Positions 31,708 to 43,741 are shown, counted from the stretch's first letter. The stretch: 64,000 nucleotides of DNA from Rhododendron vialii (GCF_030253575.1 NC_080568.1:30097001-30161000); one strand, 5' to 3'. The notes: generated from the letters alone by a model not told the origin. Numbers and translations are program-made.

Positions 31708-32042
31708 CAGTGGCGAAGCCAGTAAGTTAGCTCGATGGGGCATCATAATTAATATAGTCTTAGAATTTTCTCTTTCATATATAGTAAACCACCGTAATAT
31801 ACAAGAAATGAAATTAGAACGTAAAATTTGCGGCAATGTATAGATAGATAACGAGTTTTTATGAAAAACAAGTGCGTAAAAGAAAACATTTTTGAAAACT
31901 TGACAAAGATACTAAGTGATGCAAGTGTTATAAGACGGAAATTGTGTAAACTTTCTCGATATAAATTGTCATTGCCTCTCTATAATTTAGAAGTAAAATT
32001 GATATTATTGAAAATTGCAGTAGGGACCCGTATCCCCCACTG
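31708..32042 (+). mobile_element. Non-autonomous hAT element with perfect 8-bp TSD
   Basis: The 335-bp element starts CAGTGGCGAAGCCAG and ends GTATCCCCCACTG, so the terminal repeats CAGTGG and CCACTG are inverted. It is flanked by the perfect direct repeat TTTCTATC (31700-31707 and 32043-32050). The CAGTGGCGRAGCCAG start is common in plant hAT elements. No transposase is present. Confidence 0.85.
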
Positions 32043-32050
32043 TTTCTATC

Positions 32051-33511
32051 TCAAGTTTTTGCTCACGCTCACGCATTATGCGACGGAGGTATAAAGATTA
32101 GATGCCTCCGAAAACAAAACAAAATAAAAGGAAAGCCTGCAATAGATTCACCCACACTCGTCCACCTGTCCCAAAACGCAAATCACATGCTATACCAGCT
32201 TCCTACTATCAAATCCTTAAATAATATCATTAGATTCATTACCAGCTTTTCTGGCCAACATATTGCACCCACCCACCCACCCACGTACTACCTCTCGTCT
32301 CTCCCGGCCATTCGACATACTTTTTCACCATGTCCAGAATATCAACTCTCTCTCTCTCTCTCTCTAGAAAGGACCGAAAGAGAAATTAATCACTCATTTT
32401 GCCAAAGAGAATACTCATTTTAGACTAGCTAGGTAGTCCACTACGGAAAAGAATATGTATGTATTCTTTAAATTATCACATCCGTATATATTTTCTAAAA
32501 AAAAAAAGCTAATTAAAATATGCAATTAGAACAACAAATTACGCTCAAAATTAAATAATGTACTTTTCTAATTAGGATAGGAATTACATGTACTTTGTAA
32601 TAGAGTAAATTTGCAAGACGAAAAGATTGATTACAAAATATCAAGAGATTTATAACCCTGGAACGAATATTAATGTAGGGGCCATATTATAAACGTTTCA
32701 TTTAATCTTGTTATGTGATTATGAGAAATAAGACTTTGAGATTTCAAAACGTTTTTTTTTTTTAATCTGAGAGAATAATTAACGTAAACAATATATCATA
32801 CATTGAATATTGATCATTACTTTACGGAAATTTATATACGTATCCCAAGAGGTAAATCATATTTGTTCCATTTGAGGCTCAAATAGAACCCTCGCGAATG
32901 ATTATTTTTATGATTCAAGATGTTCATTTCGTATCTTATGCTGGATTGCTCTATTATTAAGAAGCATTTGCCCGAATCACACTTGTCAAAAGAGAAATGA
33001 ACGATTAAATATCTTAAATAAAAAAGGTGTGATCTCGATCAATGCCGACTCTTTTAAAATGAACGATTCTCTTTCGCAGTGCTTAGCACTTGAGAAGATC
33101 TATGTACAATTGTACACGATCAGTCAAATGAGAAGCTCCACTCAAAGATTAACGAATCCACATTATACTCTAGATAGATTTTTAAAAATGCTCTTTGGTG
33201 ATGTAAAATAGTAACTCCAAAATTTGTGGAAAAGAGTATAGTAGGATGCTTTTTATTTTAAATTTTTATCTTGAGTGGGGGATACTAACGTCCATGAAAA
33301 TTCAGAAAAGGGATCTCATAATTCAACCTAATCTTTTTAGGTAAGGAATAATCAATCTTGACTTAGTCAAAAGAATATGAAAAGTAATTTCATAAAAGTT
33401 TGTGATGGATGAAAATAGCCAATATGCATAGAACGGCGGGTCATTATACAGTGTACTTGAGACAGTCATGTAAATTTTGTTCGGTTCAGATTTTGGGGAA
33501 ATTTTTTAAAC
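32051..33511. other. Intergenic, AT-rich
   Basis: A (CT)n tract lies at about 32346-32366. The rest is AT-rich with only short open frames that lack protein-like composition. Nothing else was recognised. Confidence 0.4.
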
Positions 33512-33920
33512 AGAAAGTCTACAGTTACCGATCGGAAAATCCCGATCGGAATCCCGACGTCCCGCCGGGCACTCTCCGGCCACCGGATGGCCGATCCGAT
33601 CCGTCCAATAATTCTAAAAAAAAAAATCGAGTAGGTCTACGCGAGAATAAATGACATCCGACGTGTGTAAGTAGCCGATCCAAGCACTCCTTTTTTGGCC
33701 GATCCAAACACTCCGTTTTTGGCCGATCCAAACACAAAAATGGAGTGCTTGAATCGGCCACTTACACACGACGGATGCCATTTATTCTCGCTGAGGCCCA
33801 CTCGGTTTTTTTTTTTAGAATTATTGGACGGATCGGATCGGCCGTCCGGTGGCCGGAGCATGCCCGGCGGGGCGTCGGGATTCCGATTGAAATTTTCCGA
33901 TCGGTAACTGTAGACTTACT
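33512..33920. mobile_element. Large hairpin MITE with about 130-bp arms
   Basis: The left arm AAGTCTACAGTTACCGATCG ... GGCCACCGGATGGCCGATCC pairs with the right arm near 33790-33915. The arms then continue through AATAATTCTAAAAAAAA and GAATAAATG. The centre holds three GGCCGATCCAA words. It looks like a non-autonomous DNA transposon. Open frames over it on both strands are arm mirror images, not genes. Confidence 0.75.
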
Positions 33921-34282
33921 CTTTTTTAAAATAATGAATAAAGAGAAAAATAGTAAAAACTTATTAAGAACCGTATGCAAATATTTTGTGCTTCGAACCC
34001 TTTTCTCTGTTGACCGTGCGCAAAAATTTTGGAATCCAAAATGAATAGTGCCTCGACACTTTTCTCTGCAACATTTTTTCGTAACCAATGACCATCTACT
34101 TTGTATTGGGATCCCAAAGAAATACGGTCACTAAAGCATTAGCGTAATTTTCCTGTATATATTCGAACTCTCATTCTCATCGCACGAAAACTTTCGATAT
34201 ATATTTCCAAAGAAATACGTACAGCAGCAAGATTAAGCTGATAAAGATCACAATACAACAGGATTTAACCGTGACAAATACA

Positions 34283-34437
34283 ATAATCGAAACACGATCT
34301 CTGTTACGAAAACCCTTGTACATTTGTGCCGATGAGTTTTTCGGCTGGTGAGTTGTGTAATTTTTTTATATGTTTTAAATCTAACGGCGGAGGCACAGAA
34401 ACACATATTTTCGGCACAGAAAATTTTGCTCGGTAAC
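34283..34437 (+). repeat. Short repeat, relative of 44283-44420
   Basis: It shares ordered words with 44283-44420: TGTGCCGA, GTTGTGTAATTTTTTTATA, TGTTTTAAATCTAACGG, GGCACAGAA and TTCGGCACAGAAAAT. Ends are weakly inverted (TTCTGTGYCGAA type), suggesting a small MITE. Confidence 0.45.
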
Positions 34438-34667
34438 GAGAGAGAGGATGAAACAAAACAGTTAAACAATTGCAACACGGGAGACACCTAGAGAACTCAA
34501 CCATCCTACACAATATGCACATTTCTAAGCTGGTTAATTTCCACTCTTTTTTTTGGTCATAAAAAAGACAGAAAAACCAACGCTCTATTAGGAGGTTTCA
34601 GTATTCAGCTTTTACCGACTAAAGACTCTTCTTTCCCGATAACTTAAATTCAGGTGTTCCAACCAGC

Positions 34668-35588
34668 TTACCGACCAAGACTCAAAGCGGCCTTCACATC
34701 CAATCTCCATGCAAACCCGCCGCCGTCCATCTTCCACGCATCGCACGGCACCACCACAGAACACCTCTCCTTCCCGCACGTGTACTGCACCTTCACCTTA
34801 CACGTGAACGCCGGGTACGTTATCGGCACCCTCTCCTTCATGACCAGCCACACCACCACCTCTCCTCCCACCATCTCCCTGTACGCCTCGTTGGTCCACC
34901 CGACCCGGTTGTAGCCGTCCGACACAAAACCCGGACACGTGTCCTCCTCCAGACTCCTCATCCTCTCCTCGTCCTTCCACCCCAGCCCGTACGCGTCCAC
35001 CCACGTGTCCGCCACGCTTTCCACCGTCACGATCGACCCCACCAGCCTCGTCGGCTGCGGCGTCGTCACCACCGTCCGATCTAACCAGCTCGACACGCGT
35101 CCAACATCAAACGCCTCGCGATTATCGTTCATCTTTCTGTTACTATTATCGTTGTTGCTGAAGTTCAACCATATGGTGTGCCTCTCGCTAGGAGACCCCC
35201 TCGCCGGAGAATCCCTCCGATCGGGAGTTTCCGGCAACAACGGCAGGGTCACCGCCGGATCTCCGCCGGAGACCGACCCGCCAGTACTGCTCGAGTTCTG
35301 ACCGGTTTCAGTTTTGTCCGAAGAAGACTTCCTTCTCTTGTTACTATATTTACGACACCCTTTATTGCTACTTTTTTTGCCACGTTGTTTTACGTACTTC
35401 CTCTTGCCCCGACCGGAGCTCGCGTTTGCCTCGCTGTTCTCCGGCGAAGACCCGCCGCTTACCGACCCTCCGGCCGCCGGCTTCGGCGCGATCGGCCGGT
35501 ATCTCAGCATTATCCTGTCCACCTTCGACATATCGTACACCCCGGCGGCATACGGCGCGATACAGCACCCTCCCCTCCCATCCATCAT
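34668..35588 (-). CDS. DUF7950-type plant protein, intronless
   Basis: A single 306-residue open frame begins at the ATG at 35588. The N terminus has GRGGCCIAPYAAGVYDMSKV followed by DRIMLRYRPIAPKP, a signature I associate with plant DUF7950 proteins. The middle is low complexity: Ser/Gly-rich with a basic cluster (GKRKYVKQRGKK, NKRRKSS) that could act as a nuclear localisation signal. The C-terminal half (about residues 165-306) is the conserved domain: VGSIVTVESVADTW, DTCPGFVSDGYNRVGWTNEAYREM, VWLVMKE and CKVKVQYTC. Function is not known. The family name is from recollection. High GC coding sequence contrasts with the AT-rich flanks. An upstream TATA box and G-boxes support expression. Confidence 0.85.
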   Translation of the reverse strand: MMDGRGGCCIAPYAAGVYDMSKVDRIMLRYRPIAPKPAAGGSVSGGSSPENSEANASSGRGKRKYVKQRGKKSSNKGCRKYSNKRRKSSSDKTETGQNSSSTGGSVSGGDPAVTLPLLPETPDRRDSPARGSPSERHTIWLNFSNNDNSNRKMNDNREAFDVGRVSSWLDRTVVTTPQPTRLVGSIVTVESVADTWVDAYGLGWKDEERMRSLEEDTCPGFVSDGYNRVGWTNEAYREMVGGEVVVWLVMKERVPITYPAFTCKVKVQYTCGKERCSVVVPCDAWKMDGGGFAWRLDVKAALSLGR

Positions 35589-35659
35589 CAAAAACTCTCT
35601 CTCTCTCTTGTGTAAAACTCTCTCCCTCTAGACGTGTGTGCATTTCAAAAGGGAGGCGA

Positions 35660-35960
35660 CGTGGGCGATGAATTTATAAGCGCGGTGCATGGGGAACGGA
35701 CACGTGTGCTGAGGGGTAGGAACAGCGGTTGGACGTGATTGGTCGGAACGGAAACGTGGCGGGAGGGGAGGGGTCCCACGGGGGGAGAGTTTTTCAATTG
35801 GGCCCCATGGGGTGGCCAATGAGGGTGGCGGGAGTGTAAAACGTTACTGGGGAGGGGGGCACGTAGGCCTGTGGCCTCTAACGTCGTGTTCCGTTTTTGA
35901 GTGAGTGGGGTCCGGCGGGGAGGAGTGGTGGTGAGACCAGGGGAGGGCACGTGGACCAAT
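35660..35960 (-). promoter_or_regulatory. Promoter of the DUF7950 gene with TATA box and G-boxes
   Basis: On the minus strand TTATAAAT lies at about 35673-35680, some 85 bases before the ATG. Farther upstream are perfect G-boxes CACGTG at 35701-35706 and 35948-35953, related ACGTGG cores around 35751, and ATTGG boxes. G-boxes are bound by bZIP and bHLH factors, for instance in ABA or light responses; the specific regulator is not inferable. Confidence 0.5.
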
Positions 35961-38900
35961 TGGCGGTGGGATGGCAACCGGACTCTAACGTTGTTCTAAA
36001 GGAGTCATTATTAGTTGGTACTTTTCGGAACCGTCACGTAATTTTTCAAAATTATTATCTATTACGCATTTTGTGAAATTCATATACTGAGTATTAGACT
36101 CTACAGAAATCTGTCATGGATAACGTGTTCGGGATCTCTTGCGGTCTTTCTTGACGACGCACTTGAATTATCCTATCGAAATTCAAAATGAAGTAGAGCT
36201 CATCTGGTTACATTAATTTCTTTGACTTTTATCGAAGGAGTTTGTGGTTTGGGTTATTGGAGTTATGGAGACATATCATTGGTGGTCCTTGCCATTTATT
36301 TGAATTGAACAAGAGCTCAAATTTGAATGGGATTGATCAGGACGGCCTTGGTGATGGTTTTATTGACGCTTTATTATAACTAAGATCTGCATCATCGGAT
36401 TAGGATCGTGACAATGTTTTTTTGTCAACTTTATCCATAACATCTTCATGTTGGTAACAATATTGGCAATGTCCTATTGAAATTATTCATCTTTTATTTA
36501 TTTCATGTTGGTAACGTTAATCATATTAAACTCGAAATTATTCATCTTTTATAGTTAACTAGGAAGTTAAATGACTCTGATTTTGAGAAAAGAGACGCAC
36601 AAAAATCAAATAACACAATCAAGAACATTTCTTAGAGACCTATGAGCCAGTGATTATTCCATACTCCAAAAAACTTCTTCACGGTAATTTGCACCACATA
36701 TTTTGTAGGCTCCATATGCTTTGATGCTGATACCGTACCGCATCAATGCGTGATTCAGAGGCCTTGTGAAACAATGCTCCATGGGTATAGAAAAAATCTC
36801 CTTTCCTGATTGGAAGCCGCATTCGTTGGGTATATTAGGTAATCCGGGTGTATTGGCTCCTGATTGGACAGGTTAGCACCATTTGGGATCACTGTTTCCT
36901 CCTGTATTTCTTTATACCCTTCTTCGTTAACATAGTGGGAGGGGTACTAATTTATTGCCACCTCCAGAGGTAGCATTGCCTGAATCAGTAGTCTCAAAGA
37001 ACAAAGAGACTTCCAGATGTTGTCGGGACCGGCTTATGTGCCGTTCTCGTACTTCCAAGACCCGCTGAAGTGAAACTCGGTAAGGTGCTTTCTCACCTGG
37101 TGGGTATTGCTTTTGATTAATAGTCGATAGGAGGTTCTGAGAAGAAGGATGAAAGAAAGATGCCCCTACTACTGCTGTGCAGCCTTTCCTCGGGTTCGTA
37201 GAGTCGGGTTTTCCGTTTACCCACAACGGAGGAGCCGCCCCCACCAGGCGGGCGGCCACGGGTCATAACGCACTCTTCGCACAACAAATCCACTTTGAAG
37301 TTGACTTATTCGCTCGGCCAATCGTCGGAATGTGTACGAGATACCATAACTGATTGGACAGGTTAGCACCGTTTGGGATCACTGTTTCCTCCTGTATTTC
37401 TTTATACCCTTCTTCGTTAACATAGTGGGAGGGTACTAATTTATTGCCACCTCCAGAGGTAGCAATAACTAATCCGGCCTTATACACCTATTTTTTGACC
37501 TTTCTACCCTCCCTAATACAGTCACACACACCCACCCACACACACAAGTTGTTCGCCTGGCCAAAGGGAGAGAGGGATGAACAGTGACAGCAATCAAGAG
37601 GAAGAACAACAACAATAGATCGAAGGGGGGGAGGGATCGAACCTTGGCCATGACGTTCACCAGGATCGGAGAGAAGGGATCGAACCAGCCCGTAGCTCTT
37701 CTTCTTCTTCTGTCAGTGCTTTTGCCGTTCTCTCTCTCTCTCTCAAAAGGGCGACACGAACAAGGAGGGGAAGAAAAATAATTATGTGCATGTGTGACAA
37801 GTTCCACAGTTAAAAACAATGAAATTAATTAAAAAAACACTTAAAAAAACAAATTTAAAATTTTTATACGTATTGAATTAATTAATTTATTAGTAAATTA
37901 AATTATTATTTCTTAATTTTGAAAAATAATTAATTTTATTAAAATTTGCAATTTTATATTTAATTTAATGAATAAATTAATTTAATAATGCACAAGGACA
38001 AAAAAGTCATTTGACAGCTTTTTACATTATACACCTTTCCTTATCCTCCAAATTTATTCTCCATCCAAACCAAGTATTATTTTATTCCCATCCATAAACA
38101 TCACATCATCAATGTGGGCTCTCCCTTCTTAACTAATACTCCTTCCTATTTTATCACCCCTTTTTAAATAATACATCCAAAACTCATACGGCATCCAATC
38201 GGGCCCTGAGAGGGTTGGGAAGGTTAAACCCGGCCCTTTTCATCGTAATCTATTTGTGTCTGTATTTTTGTACAATTCCAGTAATAGTAGGATTCAGCGT
38301 CTGAAATTGCACAGAAAGATGGCAAGATATTCTTTTGCGATGCAACTTAAATTCAGAGATTTTTACTCCAATTTGGTAAATCAAGATCTTCTCGTTGTTC
38401 CTATGCAATAAATAGCATGGGAGGATTGTGGCACGTGTACGGTCCGATGGCGACAAGCTAGGTATTCAATGGGGTTAGGGTTGGCGACGGTAGGGGGGGA
38501 CTCGAAGTTTTGAACGATAAAATCGGCTGATTCAGGTCTGTTGTCTCCGTGATAGGGGGAGAACAAAGGAAGATGGGACCAAGCTGATAAAAAAGAGAAG
38601 AGGAGGCCACGAACAGGCATAGCAACTATCCTCTGGGCGTGTGACCATAGAGACTTCAGACTCGCAGTGAATTTCAGGAGGAACAAAGAGTCATAGCAAC
38701 TACTGTCCAGTGGCAGCTCCAGAATTTCTCGGGAGGGTGTTTAAAAAAAAACTTACAACATATACTACCCAGTATTTTTAATGGCGCTCGCCGCTAGTCG
38801 GACGGCGACCCACCAAACCCACATAGGCGCCGCCGAGCAATTCGACATGTTTTTTACAAAATTCAAGAGATTATTTTTAATACAATATGGACTGAAATAA

Positions 38901-39576
38901 ACAAAATAAAAGAGACTAACATTGTTTATATACTATTAAAAACTATGGTTAAAAAATAAAGTGATCCAATTTTCAAATTGTTTCAACCTGGCGAAGATCT
39001 TATTTTTATGATCATTTTATACTAAAGGATCTCATAGCTAATATTTGTCTCTAAGACTCTCATAATTAAGTATCCGCTCTTCATTTGGTTCTACGGCTCT
39101 CTTAGGGCTCTCATATGACAGCCCTAGAGTCAAAAATTTATTATGACCCTTTAGGAAAAAATAATTAGAAGAATAATATTTGCGAACTGGTCCAAATAGA
39201 TTAAAAATTGAAGAACTTAATTTTTTAGACCATCTATATATTAAGAAATATGATGGAAAAATATATAAACATTCTCAAATAATAAGAATAAAGAGCCGTA
39301 ATTTTACCACCGATCAGTGGTCATTAGTGTATGGACTAGGTGTTCATAATTTTGTGAATCAGGTGTTCATAGATACTATATGAACTAGGTGTTCAAACAA
39401 CTTCAAAACATGTACTATCCTAAAATTTCTTCAAGACTGGATAGGGTTGCCAAATCTTCTATTATTTGCCCGGACCATACACGGAACTATAATTGATGTA
39501 GAAGAGAGAGACAGAGAGAGAGAGAGGAACTCAAGATTATTAGATCATTAAATCCCTTGTGGGATAATCCAATATA
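35961..39576. other. Intergenic, no gene supported
   Basis: It contains a long direct repeat (36860-37464, separate entry), a very AT-rich block at about 37800-38000, and a possible TIR end reading GGGCCCGATTGGATG on the minus strand near 38200. A CAGTGGCAGCTCCAGAATT sequence at about 38710 resembles a hAT left end, but I found no partner end. Confidence 0.4.
36860..37464. repeat. Pair of 115-bp direct repeats flanking a GC-richer segment
   Basis: 36860-36975 and 37350-37464 are nearly identical (CTGATTGGACAGGTTAGCAC ... CCAGAGGTAGCA), differing at a few bases. The 370 bp between them is GC-richer than its surroundings, with a GGAGCCGCCCCCACCAGGCG stretch. The minus strand has an open frame of 110 codons across the first repeat. 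Origin is unclear; an organelle insertion is possible but unproven. Confidence 0.6.
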
Positions 39577-39996
39577 CTCCCTTCGTCCCTTTTTTATAAT
39601 TCAGATTTTGCCAGTCCTTTTTTGTTAACGTCATTCCCCTCCAAATGTATTTTTTGTGCAAAAATACACTTGCAAGAGAGTGATGTTAACAAAAAAGGAA
39701 GTGACAAAATCATTTCCCTAATTCTATTTTGAAAAGTTAGTGAGTAAAAGTGTAATGATGATTTCTCCATAAAAGATAAGTAAGAAAAGTGAAAGTAAAA
39801 ATTGACGTGAAAGATGTAATAATAATATCTATTTAATAAGTTGGAGTAAATAAGTTGTAATAATGATGTCTATTTAATAAATTGAAATTTGGTCACCTCG
39901 ATGTATCATTTGTCGAGTTTTAAGTAAAATTTCGTTGCTTATCAAAAAAAAATATTGAAATTACGAAACTGAACATTTAAAAAAAGACGGAGGGAA
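39577..39996. mobile_element. Stowaway MITE, possibly with a nested insertion
   Basis: The left end is CTCCCTTCGTCCC and the right end, read inverted, is TTCCCTCCGTC, with TA on both flanks (39575-39576 and 39997-39998). This is the classic Stowaway signature. At about 420 bp it is long for the family. Its right part (39895-39955) contains a TCGAGTTTTAAGTAAAATTT segment like the LINE-type tail at 44451, so a nested fragment is likely. Confidence 0.75.
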
Positions 39997-40225
39997 TATA
40001 TAATACTGCAACTGGACAAAAACTCTTTCATTAAAATTTATAAAAACTTCCAACGGTTCAACCCAAAGCTGATATTTTTTGTTGAAATTTTGCGTGTAAA
40101 AGTTGTGAATCCCTTTTTGGTGAGCGAATTATCTTTGAGAAATGTGAACTTTATTAGTAGACCATATGATCACAGGGACAGCTCACCCCAAATCTTTACA
40201 TAGATATCCACTTAAAGTAACTTTA

Positions 40226-40461
40226 GGTCCGTTCCGGAAACGAAAATAAGTATTTATTTTTTAAAAAGGCAATTTTAAGCTCAAAAATTATATATTTACG
40301 TAAATAATTTTCCTATCAATATGGATCTTGTTTGATAGATCTTATTGAGATCTTTTATACGGTGAAAAAAATTGAAAAATAATTTTTCATTTGCATTATT
40401 TTTGAGTTTGAAAATGTGAAGTAAGTACTTATTTTTTAAGAAAATGTTCTGAAACGGAGCC
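40226..40461. mobile_element. Tourist-like (PIF/Harbinger) MITE with TTA target site
   Basis: The left end GGTCCGTTCCGGAAACG pairs with the right end CTGAAACGGAGCC. Arms continue inward (AAATAAGTATTTATTTTTTA against TAAGTACTTATTTTTTAAG). TTA is duplicated on both sides (40223-40225 and 40462-40464), the PIF/Harbinger target. Length is 236 bp. Confidence 0.75.
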
Positions 40462-41145
40462 TTAGTAGTTTGTGAATCTAACCAAACCTATCATCTTTAT
40501 TTCCTCATTTGTTGTTCAAGAATCTAAGTACCGACAAAGCTATCATAGAATCCAAGGAAGAAAAGGGAAAAGAAGTCCGCAATCTCCAAACACCAATGAA
40601 TAAGATTTGATCCGAGACTTTCAGTGCCGGGATGAAATTTAGACTATTGGACTGTTGAACAGACAGCTTGAATAGTACACAACACAGTATTGTATACCAC
40701 TCACATAGCATCAGCCCTCATTCCGTAAGATTTGGGTACTTTTTCTTTTTTCGGTACTTAAAATGAAAGTGCATGTATGATAATATCGCTCTACGTAAGA
40801 AAGTATTGCTCCTGTTCTTCTTTCACACCTCTACAATAAGATATGGCTTCTTCTTGGTTGATTAGTTGCATTTTAAAGAACAGCCAATGGCATTTAAACA
40901 GGTCACGGTAATCATTCCCATTGTTTAAGAAAGCAGAGGATTTCAGCCTTTTGTTACGGGACAAGTGTCCTTAATAAGGGTAGTGAAACAGTTGATGTCA
41001 ACTCCTTTCTTTGAAAAGAACTTTAAAACTATATTGGCCTCTGATATTTGTGGAGAATCTTAGCCGTTTGATTACTATCGATGAACAACCTTAGCCGTTT
41101 GGTTAGTAGTATCAAATTTTAGCAAATTGGATTAGTTAGGTATAA

Positions 41146-41228
41146 TTTTTTTTTTATAACTCAAGGGTTTAGGCCAACTTACATGCACCTCGACTAATTC
41201 TGAGATTCAATCTCACCGCAAATTTGAG
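41146..41228 (-). mobile_element. SINE-like remnant
   Basis: Read on the minus strand, AGAATTAGTCGAGGTGCATG, TAAGTTGGCC and a terminal poly(A) match the order in the fragment at 45330-45500. The 5' part is missing. Confidence 0.4.

Positions 41229-41264
<36 letters not shown>
41229..41264. repeat. (GA)n microsatellite
   Basis: About 17 GA dinucleotides in a row, next to the SINE-like remnant. Confidence 0.9.
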
Positions 41265-41267
<3 letters not shown>

Positions 41268-42999
41268 GGAGATAGAAGAGTAGATCGTGGGGGTTAACGT
41301 GGTGAGCTGTTTGTGTTGTCAATTTACGATATTGCCCAAATGATTAAGTATCAATGAAAGATAATTATACTAGACATTAGTGAATTAATTGAGGGTAATA
41401 TTGGGTCAAAGGAAAGTCCATACAGCTTCAAGTTTGGGGTGAGTCCAAGTTGTGCTCTTCTCCCTCTATATATTTTAATATTAAAAATAGAAGCTTGAGT
41501 AAAGAATAATTAAGGTAGGTATAATTCAAAATGTGCCAACCACTTCTTCAGTGAGATTATTGCTCTCAAGACCCATCCAATTTATGCCGTCGAGAGCTAC
41601 ATATATTCGCATTATCGCATAATAATACTATGAAAATGATCCCAATAAAAAAAATACTGTGCAATGAACGAAGCTACTTGAGTTTAACTTTTGTTTGTTT
41701 CCTCAAGATTTTCTTGAGATATCTTCTTGTTCCAGAAACATTTGAAAATGAACCTAATTTTTAATAGTTGTAGAGCTTTCAAACTTACAGTTGCATAATT
41801 CATTGCACGGTCCAGCGAGCACATAAGGATGTTCCAAAGATATAAACTCTTCAAGTTGATCGACTTTTAAATTTTAACAACTCGCAATTCAGTCTCATTT
41901 ACAAATCTATCAGGAACTAATTGATCGGGACGCGGTTCTGGACACCCTCTCATCACTGGCAGGTATCGAGTAGGACTAAGGGTCACGTGCCCCATGGGTT
42001 TTCAATAATTTGGATGGTACCCATGCATATGAAAGAAAGACCTCTCATACTGCCCCTAAAAAATTTATATTTAATTTGTGCCCACGCTTAAATGAATTGT
42101 TGTACTATTATTCTTAATTATTGGGTGCTAGTATATATTTATATGATTACTGTCAAATTAATGGTTTTAATTGAGATTTTGTTAGTATATTAGATTAACG
42201 TGTTCCAAAAATCCTATATCAGTTACAGCCTGTATTTTTTAAAGGGGAAAAGAAGAGAGAGGATAAGTCTGCCTTTCTCTATCAGCGCCTCTATAGTCAG
42301 CAATTTGGAAGGCAAGAATAACTGAACTACAGCTGTTTGGCAAGATTTGGGTGATTGGGCACGACAAAACATGTATTTGACCTCAATGAGGTCGCGTATT
42401 CTGATTTTATGGAGCCAAACATTTTAAACTTTGGATCCGCTACTTTTTAATTTCAAGATTCTGAAATTAGTTGATATACGCGCAAATTGGATCGGATATC
42501 CGATTAGGAAAGAAGAAACCAGGGTGGTTGGCAAAGTGAGGGATATGATTCAATTGATCATTTAGTCAACGACCAGGGGGGATGAGGTGTACCAATAACG
42601 TAATCAGTCTTCACAAATTGTAGATATATGTCTATCTCTCTCTCTCACTCTCTCTCTCTCTCTCTTAATCACAATCAAAAGTTGATTGTTGTGTTTGGGA
42701 GGATCCAATGATAGATACATTCAGGCTTGCAATGTTAATTCGTTTAGAGCAAGGGTACGCACACACTTTTAAAACTATAACTCCGGATGCAACCGTATTC
42801 GAAACCGTTTGATGCATATGGTTCACATACATAATACATTGAAAGGTTGCAGACATATAGATTCTATTCAGTTTGAGTTTTAAGGGAAGTTTTTAAGAAT
42901 AATGGGTGGAGAGAAAAAGAGATAGAAAATTTATTACAGACCGCGTACACCCATACGAACAAGCCCATATAGTTGCGTTCAAGGTTGGGTTTGGTGTTT
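41265..42999. other. Intergenic, no gene supported
   Basis: AT-rich DNA with a (CT)n tract at about 42632-42664. Short open frames lack protein character. Nothing else was recognised. Confidence 0.4.
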
Positions 43000-43500
43000 T
43001 TTTTAATTTGCTAATTCAAAATTTTCCATTTTTGATTCCTCTAATTGAGACGAATCGATAGCCTATAAAAGTTTGGCACAAAACTAACAAATGCGAAAAA
43101 AAATTGAATAAAGACAAAACTATCAAATTTAAGTTAAGTTCAAAAGAGCAAGGCTGCGTTCTCTTGGACTTAACTTAAATCTGAAAATTGTCCTTATTTG
43201 AATTTTTTTTCCGCATTTATTAGTTTTGCGCCAAATTTTTTGTAGGTTATTGATTCGTCTCAACGAGAGGAATCGAAAAAAATAAAATTTTGGCACTTTT
43301 ACCAAAGTATTTTGAAAAATAACTATTTTTTAGCGCAAATTTCTCAAAATACTTGGGTAAAAGTGCCAAAATTTTACTTTTCTGATTCCTCTCGTTGAGA
43401 AGAATCAATAACCGATAAAAGTTTGGCGCAAAATTAACAAATGCGAAAAAAATTCAAATAAAAACAAAATTTTCAGATTTAAGTTAAGTCCAAGAGAACA
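43000..43500. mobile_element. Hairpin MITE (43149-43500) joined to a third arm of the same family
   Basis: 43149-43500 is an inverted repeat: CTGCGTTCTCTTGGACTTAA at the left and TTAAGTCCAAGAGAACAAAG at the right, with arms of about 150 bp that include GATTCCTCTCGTTGAGA and GCGCAAATT. Directly before it, 43000-43148 repeats the right-arm sequence (AACAAATGCGAAAAAAAATT ... TTTAAGTTAAGTTCAAAAGA). Three arms in a row imply an insertion beside, or a deletion within, an older copy. Confidence 0.7.
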
Positions 43501-43741
43501 AAGTACTATTAAAGTAGAATGGGTAATTACATAAATCACTTTTGTTGCGGGTTTAAAAAATTGGTCACACCAAAATCAGTATATTAAAACATTGTCTAAA
43601 CGTTCGCGATCGGTTCCGAGTCTCTTTTAACATCCTTGACAACAAAAAATCTACGACTAGATTTGCAGTACACGTTTTTTGTCTTTGATTTTTAACCGTC
43701 CAAATGGCTTTATTAATCGCCAAGTGTATCACATTTTAAAA

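Noticed and set aside
33525-34088. Several overlapping open frames on both strands with similar peptides
   Set aside because: They mirror each other because they lie on the two arms of a hairpin MITE.
35178-35300. Alternative upstream start codon for the DUF7950-type gene at 35591
   Set aside because: The triplet at 35591-35589 is TTG; the first ATG is at 35588.
34939-35671. Several plus-strand open frames of 80-145 codons
   Set aside because: Antisense shadows of the GC-rich DUF7950-type gene; no codon or domain support.
36927-37259. 110-codon minus-strand open frame
   Set aside because: Not accepted as a gene: it spans a direct-repeat edge, has no start context and no recognised domain. 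Kept only as a finding on the repeat.
38706-39420. CAGTGGCAGCTCCAGAATT as a hAT left end
   Set aside because: No partner end or 8-bp duplication was found in the following 700 bases.
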